From: Amycolatopsis sp. CA-230715 | GTDB taxonomy: Bacteria; Actinomycetota; Actinomycetes; Mycobacteriales; Pseudonocardiaceae | Direction of reading: 5' to 3' | NCBI RefSeq assembly: GCF_018736145.1 | Contig: NZ_CP059997.1 | Span: 6,137,501-6,201,500 of the forward strand | DNA: 64,000 bases | Shown here: piece after piece, positions 1 to 7,724 of the stretch | Position numbering within the stretch: the stretch's first letter is position 1 | How the letters are laid out: the number at the start of each line of letters is the position of its first letter | Notes under the pieces: generated by a model | What the model was told of the DNA's origin: nothing | Database searches by the model: none | What the model saw: only the letters and a program-made list of their open reading frames with translations | Made by a program: the position numbers and the translations under genes

Positions 1-1
1 C

Positions 2-403
2 CTGACCGGGACCTTCCTGTGCCTGAAGTACGAGCTGCCCCTGCTGGCCGGCGGCGGGGCGATCGTCAACGTCGCTTCCAACGGCGGCCTGTACGCGATC
101 CCGTCCGCGCCCGCCTACGTCGCCGCCAAGCACGGCATCGTCGGGCTGACCAAGGTGGCCGCGGTCGACTACGCGGCGAAGGGCATCCGGGTCAACGCCG
201 TCTGCCCCGGCCCGACCCGCACACCCGGGTTCGACCAGGTCGCGGTGGGGACCGACCTGATCGCGATGCAGGAGGCGAGCACCCCGCTCGGCCGGATGGC
301 GACCGCGGAGGAGGCCGCGGCGGCCGCGGTCTGGCTCTGCTCGGACGCCGCGTCCTACGTCACCGGGATCGCGTTGTCGGTGGACGGCGGGCGACGGGCG
401 TGA
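2..403 (+). CDS. SDR family oxidoreductase, 3' part only
   Basis: This is the C-terminal 133 residues of a short-chain dehydrogenase/reductase; the 5' end with the nucleotide-binding glycine motif lies outside the window. The reading frame is open from base 2. Visible family marks are the active-site serine strand (NVASN), the catalytic pair YVAAK, and the NAVCPGPTRTPG segment that follows the active site in classical SDRs. The C-terminus (SYVTGIALSVDGG) is typical of the family. Members are cytosolic NAD(P)-dependent alcohol/ketone oxidoreductases; the substrate cannot be read from this fragment. Its stop overlaps the GTG start of the downstream amidohydrolase (GTGA), so the two are probably cotranscribed and may act on the same substrate. 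Confidence 0.9.
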   Translation: MTGTFLCLKYELPLLAGGGAIVNVASNGGLYAIPSAPAYVAAKHGIVGLTKVAAVDYAAKGIRVNAVCPGPTRTPGFDQVAVGTDLIAMQEASTPLGRMATAEEAAAAAVWLCSDAASYVTGIALSVDGGRRA

Positions 404-1422
404 GGGTCGTCGCCGTCGAGGAGCACATGGCCACCGAGGCCTTCCTGCGCACCGCGCACGGGCTGGAAGTCGTGCCGGGGGACGAGACCGAGATGGCGCT
501 GATGCGCACGGTGGAGTCCTCTCCCGCTTTCCGCACCCGGCTCGTCGATCTCGACGCCCGGCTCCGGGAGATGGACGCCGTCGGGCAGGACATGGCGGTG
601 CTCAGCCTCGACCCGCCTGGCGTCCAGCCCTACGCCGCGGCCGACGCGGTGCCGCTGGCCCGCGAGTTCAACGACGCGCTGGCCGAGATCGTGCGGCGGC
701 ATCCCGGCCGGTTCGGCGGGCTGGCCACGGTGGCGCCGCAGGACCCGGAAGCCGCGGCCGCCGAGCTCGAACGAGCGACGAAATCGTTGGGCCTCAACGG
801 AATCATGGTCAACTCGCATACCGGCGGGCGGTACCTCGACGAGCCGGAGTTCGCGCCGCTGCTGGCGGCGGCCGAAGCGAACCGCGCGCCGATCTACCTG
901 CACCCGCGCGCGCCGAGCACGCTCGCCGCGTACCGCGAGTACGGGCTGCCCGGGGCGATCTGGGGTTACCAGGCCGAGGCGGGGCTGCACGCCATGCGGC
1001 TCATCCTCAGCGGTGCACTTGACCGCTACCCCGGACTGTCCCTTGTGCTCGGTCACCTCGGAGAGGGCGTTCCGTACTGGCTGCGGCGGATCGACAACCG
1101 GCACGCGTTCGCGGCGCGGACGGCGGGCGCGGCGACGCCGATGCCGCGCTTGTCGCTCACGCCGAGCGAGTACTTCCGGCGCAACTTCACGCTCACCACG
1201 AGCGGTATCGACGACCCGGACGTGCTCGGGCTGGCCCTGCGCGCGGTCGGTGCGGACAACGTCATGTTCGCGATCGACTACCCGTACGAGGACCCGGCGG
1301 ACGCCATCGCCTTCCTGCGGGACGCGCCGCTGACCGGCGACCAGCGCGCCGCGCTCGGCCACCGCACGGCGGAGCGCGTGTTCGGGCTCACCGCCCGGTC
1401 AGCGAGCGGCCGAGCGGGGTGA
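400..1422 (+). CDS. Amidohydrolase-2 family protein (decarboxylase/hydrolase type)
   Basis: This 340-residue protein belongs to the amidohydrolase-2 family, which includes ACMSD, gamma-resorcylate decarboxylase and related metal enzymes. The N-terminus has the EEH metal-binding variant (residues 7-9) typical of the decarboxylase subgroup instead of HxH. Later ligands are visible in IYLHPRAP, VLGHLGEG and FAIDYPYED. The GTG start at 400 is chosen because it overlaps the stop of the upstream SDR gene and puts the EEH motif at the usual distance from the start. A decarboxylase or hydrolase acting on an aromatic or cyclic acid is a reasonable guess, but the substrate is unknown. The 3' end overlaps the convergent regulator gene by 35 bp. 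Confidence 0.85.
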   Translation: MRVVAVEEHMATEAFLRTAHGLEVVPGDETEMALMRTVESSPAFRTRLVDLDARLREMDAVGQDMAVLSLDPPGVQPYAAADAVPLAREFNDALAEIVRRHPGRFGGLATVAPQDPEAAAAELERATKSLGLNGIMVNSHTGGRYLDEPEFAPLLAAAEANRAPIYLHPRAPSTLAAYREYGLPGAIWGYQAEAGLHAMRLILSGALDRYPGLSLVLGHLGEGVPYWLRRIDNRHAFAARTAGAATPMPRLSLTPSEYFRRNFTLTTSGIDDPDVLGLALRAVGADNVMFAIDYPYEDPADAIAFLRDAPLTGDQRAALGHRTAERVFGLTARSASGRAG

Positions 1423-2359
1423 GCAGGTGCCGCACCGAGGTGCCGGTGCGCTCGGTGGACACGAGCCGCGCGTCGCGGAGGATGCCGAGGTGGTAGCTCG
1501 TCGTCGCCGGTGACGTGCCGGCGAGCCTGGCCAGTTCGGTGGTGCTGGTGCCGTCGGCGTTGGCCAGGATGCGGGCTCGCGTCGGGCCCAGCAGCGCGAT
1601 GAGCTCGGCGCTCGGCTCCGGTTCCACCGCCTCGTGCGGCACCGGGTAGACGAGCACCGGGCGCAGCGCGGGGTCGGCGAGCACGGTGGGCGCGTGCCAG
1701 CAGAAGAACGACGGGATCAGCACCAGGCCGCGGCCGTCGAGGTGCAGATCGCCCGAAACGTGGCCGCCGGTCAATTCGAGTACCGGCGCGCGCCAGGTCA
1801 GGTGCGGGTTCAGGGCGGCGAACAGCCGGACGGGAGCGTCGAGGTGGCGCTTCCGGTTCGCCTGCTCCGCGGAAAGCCGCTCCTCGATCGTGGGCCAGTA
1901 CGGCGCGATCGCGTGCTCGTGGTAGCCGCGCAGCGCGGTGCCGAGATCGTGCATCGTCCTCCGGTCGCCCTGCGCGAGCAGGCGCGTCGAGTGCGGCTGG
2001 TGGCGTTCGGCGGACAGGACCGCGAGTTCGCGGCGGAGCCGGGCGCGCGGTGTGGCGCGCACGCGGTCGATGCCGTCGGCGACGGAGGCGACCGCGTGGT
2101 CGGGGGTGAGGAAGTCCGGCGAATACCCCTGCGGCGGGGCGAGGTGGTAGAGCCTGCGGCCGCGGTCGCCGACGCGGTGGCGCCAGTGCTCGAACGCCGC
2201 CTTGCTCTGCAGCATGTGCAGGCTCAGCAGGATCTCCCACATCACGTCCGGCGCGCCCGCGACGGAGATGCGGGCGAGGTCGTCTTGCGAGAAGTGGATG
2301 CGCAGCGCCGTCCCGGTTTCCCGGTCCGGCGAGGGTCTGTCGCGGCCGGCTCCGGTCAT
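1388..2359 (-). CDS. ArsR-type winged-helix transcriptional regulator
   Basis: This 323-residue protein has a large N-terminal domain of the kind seen in actinobacterial DUF5937-type regulators and a C-terminal ArsR-like winged helix. The C-terminal DNA-binding part is clear: LLGPTRARILA, then TTELARLAGTSPATTSYHL as the recognition helix, then a wing (VSTERTGTSVRHLLTP). The start ATG at 2359 overlaps the stop of the upstream MarR gene (ATGA), so the two regulators form one operon. The ligand is unknown. It is convergent with the amidohydrolase gene, with 35 bp of shared 3' sequence. Confidence 0.8.
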   Translation of the reverse strand: MTGAGRDRPSPDRETGTALRIHFSQDDLARISVAGAPDVMWEILLSLHMLQSKAAFEHWRHRVGDRGRRLYHLAPPQGYSPDFLTPDHAVASVADGIDRVRATPRARLRRELAVLSAERHQPHSTRLLAQGDRRTMHDLGTALRGYHEHAIAPYWPTIEERLSAEQANRKRHLDAPVRLFAALNPHLTWRAPVLELTGGHVSGDLHLDGRGLVLIPSFFCWHAPTVLADPALRPVLVYPVPHEAVEPEPSAELIALLGPTRARILANADGTSTTELARLAGTSPATTSYHLGILRDARLVSTERTGTSVRHLLTPLGRSLTGR

Positions 2360-2865
2360 CGTTCGCCCCCGAGCCGCGCTTCCATCCCCTCGGCGAGCCC
2401 GGTCAGCACGTCGAGGACGCGGGCGCGGTCCTTTCCCAAGCCGGACAACAACTCCCCGTGCGCCGCCAGCTCGCGCGGGAACACGTCGTCGACGAGTGCC
2501 TTGCCCTCGTCGGTCATGCTGATCAACGCGGCGCGCCGGTCGGCGGGATTGACCACGCGGCTGATCAGGCCTCGCCGTTCGAGCTTGGCGAGTGTCTTGC
2601 TGACCCCGGCCCGCGACATGCCGAGCCTGGCGGCGAGGCGGATGGCGGTCACCGGTTCGCCGAGGTGCCGCAGCGGGACGAGCAGCCCGACCTCCGCCGC
2701 GGTGACCGCGGCGCCGTCGTAGATCGGCTCCACCGCGAGGTCGAGCAGCGCGCTGATCCGCTTGACCTGGGCGACCAGTTCCATCGGCGCGGTGTCGAGC
2801 CCGGGGTTGTGCGCACCCCACAGTTCGATCGTGCGCGCGCGGAGGGGAATCGAAGTCACGGCCAT
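2356..2865 (-). CDS. MarR family transcriptional regulator
   Basis: This 169-residue protein has the MarR winged helix-turn-helix: GEPVTAIRLAARLGMSRAGV forms the recognition region, followed by KTLAKLERRGLISR and the wing NPADRRAALISMTDEG. It is divergent from the flavin reductase gene at 2941 with only 75 bp between, the common layout in which a MarR repressor controls its neighbour and itself. The inducer is not known. It is translationally coupled to the ArsR-type gene downstream. The DNA between the two divergent genes contains an AT-rich stretch (roughly 2870-2905) of the kind expected for a promoter/operator. Confidence 0.9.
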   Translation of the reverse strand: MAVTSIPLRARTIELWGAHNPGLDTAPMELVAQVKRISALLDLAVEPIYDGAAVTAAEVGLLVPLRHLGEPVTAIRLAARLGMSRAGVSKTLAKLERRGLISRVVNPADRRAALISMTDEGKALVDDVFPRELAAHGELLSGLGKDRARVLDVLTGLAEGMEARLGGER

Positions 2866-2940
2866 CCTTTTGTTAACCAGTGAACTACCTGTTACCTTTT
2901 TAGTCTAGCGCAGGGCTGGACGACCGGAAAAGGGGTTCCG

Positions 2941-3879
2941 ATGGGGTACGACGTGGTGATCGCCGGGGGTGGCGCGGCCGGGCTGAGCGCCGCGGTGCTG
3001 CTGGCGCGTTCGCGGCGCGGGGTGGTGGTGCTCGACGCGGGCGAGCCGCGCAACGCCCCGGCCGCGCACCTGCACAACTTCCTTTCCCGCGACGGGATGT
3101 CACCGGCGGACCTGCTCGCCGCGGGCAGGGACGAACTGGCCAGGTACGGCGGTGAGATCGTCTCCGCGCGGGCGCTCGCCATCGAACGGGCCGACGGCGG
3201 GTTCGCGGTGCGCCATGACGGCGGGGATCTGAACGCGCGAGCGGTGCTCGTGGCCACCGGGCTGCGCGACGAACTGCCCGCGATCCCGGGTGTGCGCGAG
3301 CGGTGGGGAGCCGACGTGGTGCACTGCCCCTACTGCCACGGCTACGAAGTGCGCGACACGGCCATCGCGGTGCTCGGCGGGGACAACCGGCCGTTCACCC
3401 TGCACCAGGCCTCGCTCGTCCGGCAGTGGTCCGACGACGTGGTGTTCTTCCCGCACCGCATCGTGATGACGGACGAGGAGCGGGAGCGGCTCGTCGCGCG
3501 CGGGATCCGGGTGGTGGACGGGGAAGTGGCGCGACTGCTGGTGGACGGCGGCCGGGTTTCCGGCGTCGAACTGGCCGACGGGACGGCGGTGCCGAGGGAG
3601 ACGGCGTTCGTCGGCCCGCGGTTCGTGCCGGACGACGGGCTGCTGACCGGGCTCGGCTGCGCGGTCGGCGAAAACGGCTGGGTGACCGTGGACGGCTCGG
3701 GGCGCACCAGCGTGCCGGGAGTGTGGGCGGCGGGCAACGTCGTGGACTCGCCCGCGCAGCTGATCACCGCGGCCGCCGCCGGGTCGTCCGCCGGGATCGC
3801 GCTCAACCACCACCTGCTCGCCCTCGACATCGACTCCGCCGTAGCCGCGTGCCGTGTTGTGTCTACTGTGGACGCTTAA
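2941..3879 (+). CDS. Thioredoxin reductase-like FAD/NAD(P) oxidoreductase
   Basis: This 312-residue class II flavin oxidoreductase resembles thioredoxin reductase. The N-terminal FAD Rossmann motif is VVIAGGGAAGLSAA. A redox CxxC is present as C129-P-Y-C132 (HCPYCHGYE), a variant of the CAxC centre of true thioredoxin reductases. A second nucleotide-binding region follows (IAVLGG), although its glycine motif is weaker than usual. The C-terminal FAD strand VWAAGNVVDSPAQLITAAA is conserved. Proteins of this type are cytosolic dithiol oxidases or reductases; some make disulfides in natural products, but none is evident here. It is divergent from the MarR gene, which probably controls it. Confidence 0.85.
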   Translation: MGYDVVIAGGGAAGLSAAVLLARSRRGVVVLDAGEPRNAPAAHLHNFLSRDGMSPADLLAAGRDELARYGGEIVSARALAIERADGGFAVRHDGGDLNARAVLVATGLRDELPAIPGVRERWGADVVHCPYCHGYEVRDTAIAVLGGDNRPFTLHQASLVRQWSDDVVFFPHRIVMTDEERERLVARGIRVVDGEVARLLVDGGRVSGVELADGTAVPRETAFVGPRFVPDDGLLTGLGCAVGENGWVTVDGSGRTSVPGVWAAGNVVDSPAQLITAAAAGSSAGIALNHHLLALDIDSAVAACRVVSTVDA

Positions 3880-3960
3880 TCGGGTGCCTCGTGGCGTGCT
3901 AGGGGGGGGAGGCGGCTTCGCAGGTCCCCAAAGGTGGTGTCGGGTGATCCGTGCCTGATG

Positions 3961-4161
3961 CCCCGAAGGTGACTTTCGGGGACTTGAGCGCCCCGAAGGC
4001 CACTTTCGGGGCATGTGCGTCGCGGTGGTCGAGTGTGCGAGGGGTGGATTTGTGGCGTCTAGCGCCCCGAAGGCCACCTTCGGGGCCTGCGCAGGTTCGC
4101 CCCGCGCGCTGTGAGGGCCGAGAAAGTGGCGTCAGAGTCCCCGAAGGTGGCCTTCGGGGAC
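3961..4161. repeat. Four extragenic palindromes, CCCCGAAGG...CTTTCGGGG type
   Basis: Four copies of a short palindrome lie between convergent genes: 3961-3981, 3990-4012, 4064-4086 and 4137-4161. Each has arms CCCCGAAGG and CCTTCGGGG (or CTTTCGGGG) around a 3-nt centre, and two extend to perfect longer arms. A decayed copy may sit near 3925-3942. All could form stable hairpins on either strand, so they may end transcription from both sides. Two more copies lie at 21696-21748 in the same convergent setting. The rest of 3880-4198 shows no gene. Confidence 0.85.
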
Positions 4162-4198
4162 CAAGTGCTCCCCGCTGCCTCGGGAGGAGCGAGCGGCA

Positions 4199-5014
4199 TC
4201 AGTGTGGGGTGGCGTCGCGGTAGGCCACACCCGTCGCGTTCGCGTCCTTGCCCGAGTAGAGGCCGGTGGGCGCGGTCGCGGTGGACAGCGTGAACCACGC
4301 GTAGCGCTCCACAGAGGACAAATCGCCGAGCATGGCCGCCGAGTCCTTGGCGAAGGCGGTCTGTTCGGCCTCCGACGGGTAGCGCGGAGCCGGGCCGGAG
4401 AAGTCCGTCAGCGCGTATTCGGTGAGCCACACCGGTTTGTGGTACCGATCGGCCACGGCCTGGAGGTAGCCCTTCAGCTGCCCGGTGGCCGCGCCGGAGA
4501 AGTCGCCGCCGTACCAGTGCAACGGGATGAAGTCGACGCGGTAGCCGCGTTCGGCCGCACCGCTCATGAAGCGGTCCAGCCAGCCGCCAGCCTGGTCGCC
4601 GCCGAAGGCCACGGCAGGGGCGCTCAACCGCATCCCGGTCGCTTCGAGCTGCGGCCACAGGTCGAGCGCCTGCTCGACGGACATGTTCGCCTGCCCGGCC
4701 ATGTCCGGCTCGTTGAACGCGAGCAGCGTGCTGCCCGACGCCTTCGCCTGCGCGAGCTGGTCGGGGTTCACCGAGCCGGGGCCCCAGATCATCGGCACGA
4801 ACTCGGCACCCGGCGGCGCCGCGATGCCCTTGGGGCCGGAGTCCCAGGTGTAGAACCAGCTCGCGCCGACATCGGCGAGCGCGTCGGTCACGCCGTCGAC
4901 GTTCGCCGCGCTGACGCCCTTCTTCGCCGCTTCGGCGGTACTGGCCGACGCGACCGACGGCACGAGCAGAAGCGCGGCCAGTGCCAGTACGGCGAACCTG
5001 CGGATCGGGTGCAC
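4199..5014 (-). CDS. Secreted GH128-type beta-1,3-glucanase (Asl1-like)
   Basis: This 271-residue protein has a signal peptide (RRFAVLALAALLLVPSVASAS) and one (beta/alpha)8 glycosidase domain of the Asl1-like/GH128 family. The acid/base glutamate is E102 in AFNEPDM and the nucleophile is E199 in LTEYAL; the HWYGG loop lies between them. Members cut beta-1,3-glucan outside the cell. The GTG start at 5014 has a strong Shine-Dalgarno (GGAGGAA) 5-6 nt upstream. It lies 42 bp downstream of the thaumatin-like gene on the same strand, and the pairing of glucanase with thaumatin suggests an antifungal or glucan-degrading operon. The closing stop is followed by the palindromic repeats. Confidence 0.87.
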   Translation of the reverse strand: MHPIRRFAVLALAALLLVPSVASASTAEAAKKGVSAANVDGVTDALADVGASWFYTWDSGPKGIAAPPGAEFVPMIWGPGSVNPDQLAQAKASGSTLLAFNEPDMAGQANMSVEQALDLWPQLEATGMRLSAPAVAFGGDQAGGWLDRFMSGAAERGYRVDFIPLHWYGGDFSGAATGQLKGYLQAVADRYHKPVWLTEYALTDFSGPAPRYPSEAEQTAFAKDSAAMLGDLSSVERYAWFTLSTATAPTGLYSGKDANATGVAYRDATPH

Positions 5015-5056
5015 GGGATTCCTCCAGACTGTCAGGCGGGGCAGTGCGATTCGCCT

Positions 5057-5812
5057 TCACCGTCCACTGTGGAAGGTTACGGTGAAACCGCTGCACGAGG
5101 TGCACTGGAACATGGTCTGGTTCCCCGGCTCGGTGTCCTGTTTGGACCACGCGTACGCGCGAGGGCACTTCGCCTGCACGAGATCGCTGTAGCTGGTCTT
5201 CGCGTCCCGGTTCGGGTTGACGCAGTTCATCGGCGAACTGTCCGGCCACTTCCGCAGATCCTCGGCGGGGCACGAGGGCAGCACGGTTTCGGAGCAGCCC
5301 GCCTGACCGCACGAGGCCGGTGCGCCGGGTGGCGGGGTGGCGTTGTCGGGGTCGATCGTGACGGGAAGGGAGAAGGCGTTGACGTAGCTCACGTTGTACC
5401 AGGGGGCGAGCTTGTCGGCGGGGTCGAAGTTGAACTCCGCGAGGCTCGCGGGCTCCTCGCCGGTGGAGCAGTGATCGGCGTCGGGGCCGCAATCGCCGAC
5501 GGCGCAATGGAAATCACGGCCGCTTTCGCCGGTGCATCCCTGGCGCGCGAAGAACTTTCCTCGCCAGTGGCCGGGCCCGTCGGACTCCGGCACGGTGATC
5601 GTGGCGGATTCCCCGTCCTTCAGCGTCGGCAGGTTCGCGAGGTTCGCCGAGCCGTCGGCGTTGACCGCGCTGCCGATCCACACGGTGTCGCCGGAGTGGT
5701 TCACGAAGGTCACCGTGTGATTCGCGGCCGGGGCGGCCTGCGACGGTGACGGGATTCCGACTGCGGCGGCCAGTGCCAGTACCGCGAACAGCCGCCAGCT
5801 CCGAGTGCGCAT
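5057..5812 (-). CDS. Secreted thaumatin-like protein
   Basis: This 251-residue protein starts with a signal peptide (RLFAVLALAAAVGIPSPSQA) and continues as a thaumatin-like beta-sandwich: TVTFVNHSGDTVWIGS opens the domain, many cysteines are spread along it, and NVSYVNAFSLPVTI is the central strand. It ends in FTVTFHSG, close to the family's terminal FxVxFCP-like strand. Thaumatin-like proteins bind or cut beta-1,3-glucan, and many inhibit fungi; they are rare in bacteria but known in actinobacteria. The ATG at 5812 is chosen because the signal peptide follows directly. The glucanase gene lies 42 bp downstream, so one transcript probably makes both. Divergent from the metalloprotease-like gene across a large inverted repeat. 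Confidence 0.87.
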   Translation of the reverse strand: MRTRSWRLFAVLALAAAVGIPSPSQAAPAANHTVTFVNHSGDTVWIGSAVNADGSANLANLPTLKDGESATITVPESDGPGHWRGKFFARQGCTGESGRDFHCAVGDCGPDADHCSTGEEPASLAEFNFDPADKLAPWYNVSYVNAFSLPVTIDPDNATPPPGAPASCGQAGCSETVLPSCPAEDLRKWPDSSPMNCVNPNRDAKTSYSDLVQAKCPRAYAWSKQDTEPGNQTMFQCTSCSGFTVTFHSGR

Positions 5813-5863
5813 CAGTGCCTCCTCGTTTCCTGCCGATTTTGACAGTTCTTCCACCGGAAGTCC

Positions 5864-5903
5864 CTGCGGTGCGACCGCAGGAAAGCGTGCGGTCGCACCG
5901 CAG
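5864..5903. promoter_or_regulatory. 40-bp inverted repeat in a divergent promoter region
   Basis: Two perfect 16-bp arms, 5864-5879 (CTGCGGTGCGACCGCA) and 5888-5903 (its reverse complement), flank an 8-nt spacer. Each arm is itself a TGCGGT-GCG-ACCGCA or TGCGGT-CGC-ACCGCA inverted repeat, so four equivalent half-sites are present. It lies between the divergent thaumatin-like (start 5812) and metalloprotease-like (start 6005) genes. That position fits a cooperative operator for both, although a hairpin role in the leader cannot be excluded. Confidence 0.6.
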
Positions 5904-6004
5904 CGCGTTTTCCCGCACAACTTGGTTAGCGTTTCGAAGACTGGCCTGCGGCAAGCGAATACCGCGCGAAGGTGGTGCACCACGCGGGAGAAAGGTGGCT
6001 GCTC

Positions 6005-6826
6005 GTGTTCAGGAAGACGTGGCTCGTGTTCGTCGGTGTAGCGGTGGTCCTCGGCGGGGTCGTCCCGGCCGCGGCCGCCGCACCGGAGGTGCCATCGGGA
6101 AAAACACAGTGCGACGGCGACGGAACCAGCGGGAACCGGGTGGAGGCGCTCTACGTGCGCGGCGACGGCCAGCCGGACCGGTACGCCGAACTCGCCGATC
6201 GGTTCCGGACCTTCGCCGACCAGATCGACGACGACTTCGCCGAGGCGGGCAAGCGGCTCGGCGGCGGCTCGCGGCACGTACGGTACGTCACCGACGCGGA
6301 CTGCCGCGCGACGATCGCGAACGTGGCGATCCCGCAGTCCTCAATGGACACCGTCGACACGATCACCGACGCGATCAAGGCGAAGGGCTTCGACCGCGCC
6401 GACCGGAAGTACCTGGTCTGGTACGACAAGGACGGCTGCGGGCTGGCCTTCGGCAACGGCGGCGACGACCGTCCCGGCGCGGACAACCCCTACAACGCGG
6501 GGCCGCACTACGCCACGGTCGGCACCGGCTGCTGGTCGTGGCAGGCCAGCGGGCACGAACTGCTGCACACCCTCGGCGCCGTACAGGGCAGCGCGCCGCA
6601 CGCGACGAAGAACGGGCACTGCTGGGACGACGAGGACATCATGTGCTACGACGACGGCGGCATCCCGAACCCGCCCGGTGGCCTGGTGAAGGTCTGCGAA
6701 GGCGCGCCGGAAAACCAGATCGACTGCGACGGCGACGACTACTTCAACACGAACCCGCCGGAGGGCAGCTACCTCAAGACGCACTGGAACGTGGCGAACA
6801 GCTCCTACCTGATCACCAAGGGATGA
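6005..6826 (+). CDS. Secreted zinc-metalloprotease-like protein (metzincin-type motif)
   Basis: This 273-residue protein has a signal peptide (TWLVFVGVAVVLGGVVPAAA). Its zinc motif is H184-E-L-L-H188-T-L-G191, the metzincin HExxHxxG core, but the usual third ligand three residues on is Q194. H199 in SAPH may replace it. A Met-turn is visible in EDIMCYDDG. Paired cysteines (TDADCRAT, DKDGCGL, GHCWDD, MCY, KVCEG, IDCDGDD) suggest disulfides, and the DCDGDDYFN segment may bind calcium. It probably works as a secreted peptidase. GTG at 6005 is preferred over the GTG at 5972 because AGAAAGG lies 9 nt upstream. Its stop directly abuts the stop of the convergent rRNA methyltransferase gene. Confidence 0.7.
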   Translation: MFRKTWLVFVGVAVVLGGVVPAAAAAPEVPSGKTQCDGDGTSGNRVEALYVRGDGQPDRYAELADRFRTFADQIDDDFAEAGKRLGGGSRHVRYVTDADCRATIANVAIPQSSMDTVDTITDAIKAKGFDRADRKYLVWYDKDGCGLAFGNGGDDRPGADNPYNAGPHYATVGTGCWSWQASGHELLHTLGAVQGSAPHATKNGHCWDDEDIMCYDDGGIPNPPGGLVKVCEGAPENQIDCDGDDYFNTNPPEGSYLKTHWNVANSSYLITKG

Positions 6827-7630
6827 TCAGCGCGGCAGGTTCCGGTGGGCCCGCGCGTGCAACGCGATCCCGGCCGAGACGGACACGTTGAGCGACTCAG
6901 CGAGGGGGTTCATCGGGATCGACACCGCGTCGGCGGAGATGCCCGCGAACTCGCCCGACGCACCGGTCTTCTCGCTGCCGAACGCGAGCACCAGCCGCTC
7001 CTCGGCCGTGCCGAGATCGGCGACGGTGAGCGCGCCGCCGGTGTCGAAGAGCACCAGCCGCGCACCGCTTTCCCGGATGTGGGCGAGCGCCTCTTCCCGC
7101 GAGGCCAGCACGATCGGCAGCGAGAACACGTACCCGCGGCTCGCCCTGATCAGGCGCCGGTCCGCGATGGTGGTGAGGTCGCTGTCGACGAGCACGATGC
7201 CCGCGGCCCCGAGCGCGAACGAGGTCCGCACGATGGCGCCGATGTTGCCGACGATCTTCACGCCGTCGAGGAGGATGAGGTCGCCGGTGGTGCCGTTCAA
7301 ATCGGCGAGCTTCCGAGGCCGCGGGACCTTGGCGATCCCGAACGCCTTCGGCTTCTTCTCGGTCTTGAAGACCTGGTTGGCGATCGTGGTGGCGAGCAGC
7401 CGGACCCCGATGCCGCGCTCGGCGCACGCGGCGAGCAGTTCTTCCGGCAGCGAGGTCGTTTCGAGCCCGTAGACCTCGGTGAACTCCAGCCCGGCCCGGA
7501 TCGCCTGCAGCAGCGGCTCGACGTCCTCGATCAGCGCCGTCTTGACGACGGACCGGGAGTGCTTGGTGACATCGATGATCCGCTGCACGGCGGGATCGGA
7601 TCGCTCGGTGATGAGATCAGGGCTGGTCAC
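6827..7630 (-). CDS. tsr: Tsr/NshR-type 23S rRNA 2'-O-methyltransferase
   Basis: This 267-residue SpoU-type (SPOUT) methyltransferase closely matches my recollection of the thiostrepton-resistance enzyme Tsr and of NshR, which methylate the 2'-OH of A1067 in 23S rRNA and block thiopeptide binding. The N-terminal L30e-like part contains SDPAVQRIIDVTKHSRS and TALIEDVEPL. The catalytic part has GNIGAIVRTSFALGA, LVDSDLTTIADRR, RASRGYVFSLP, FGSEKTG and the knot motif IPMNPLAESLNVSVSAGIAL. Length equals that of Tsr (about 269). The GTG start at 7630 aligns with the start of Tsr. No thiopeptide biosynthesis genes are seen here, so it may be a stand-alone resistance gene or act against another factor-binding-centre antibiotic. 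Confidence 0.88.
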   Translation of the reverse strand: MTSPDLITERSDPAVQRIIDVTKHSRSVVKTALIEDVEPLLQAIRAGLEFTEVYGLETTSLPEELLAACAERGIGVRLLATTIANQVFKTEKKPKAFGIAKVPRPRKLADLNGTTGDLILLDGVKIVGNIGAIVRTSFALGAAGIVLVDSDLTTIADRRLIRASRGYVFSLPIVLASREEALAHIRESGARLVLFDTGGALTVADLGTAEERLVLAFGSEKTGASGEFAGISADAVSIPMNPLAESLNVSVSAGIALHARAHRNLPR

Positions 7631-7680
7631 CGCGAAACGGTAACACGCGCGCCCGCCCGTGCCGCGAAGTTCCTTTGTGG

Positions 7681-7717
7681 ACGGTGGTGTCGCGGCCGAT
7701 GCCCGCGACACCACCGT
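7681..7717 (-). terminator. Terminator hairpin after the conservon/P450 operon
   Basis: A perfect 15-bp stem (ACGGTGGTGTCGCGG at 7681-7695 with its complement at 7703-7717) encloses a 7-nt loop. It begins 8 nt beyond the stop of the last P450 gene, as expected for an intrinsic terminator of the leftward operon. No long U-run follows on that strand, which is common in actinobacteria. Confidence 0.7.
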
Positions 7718-7724
7718 TTCCGGC

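Noticed and set aside
3961..4161. The four palindromes as a CRISPR array.
   Set aside because: Spacing is irregular, the units are palindromes of 21-25 bp, and no cas gene is near.
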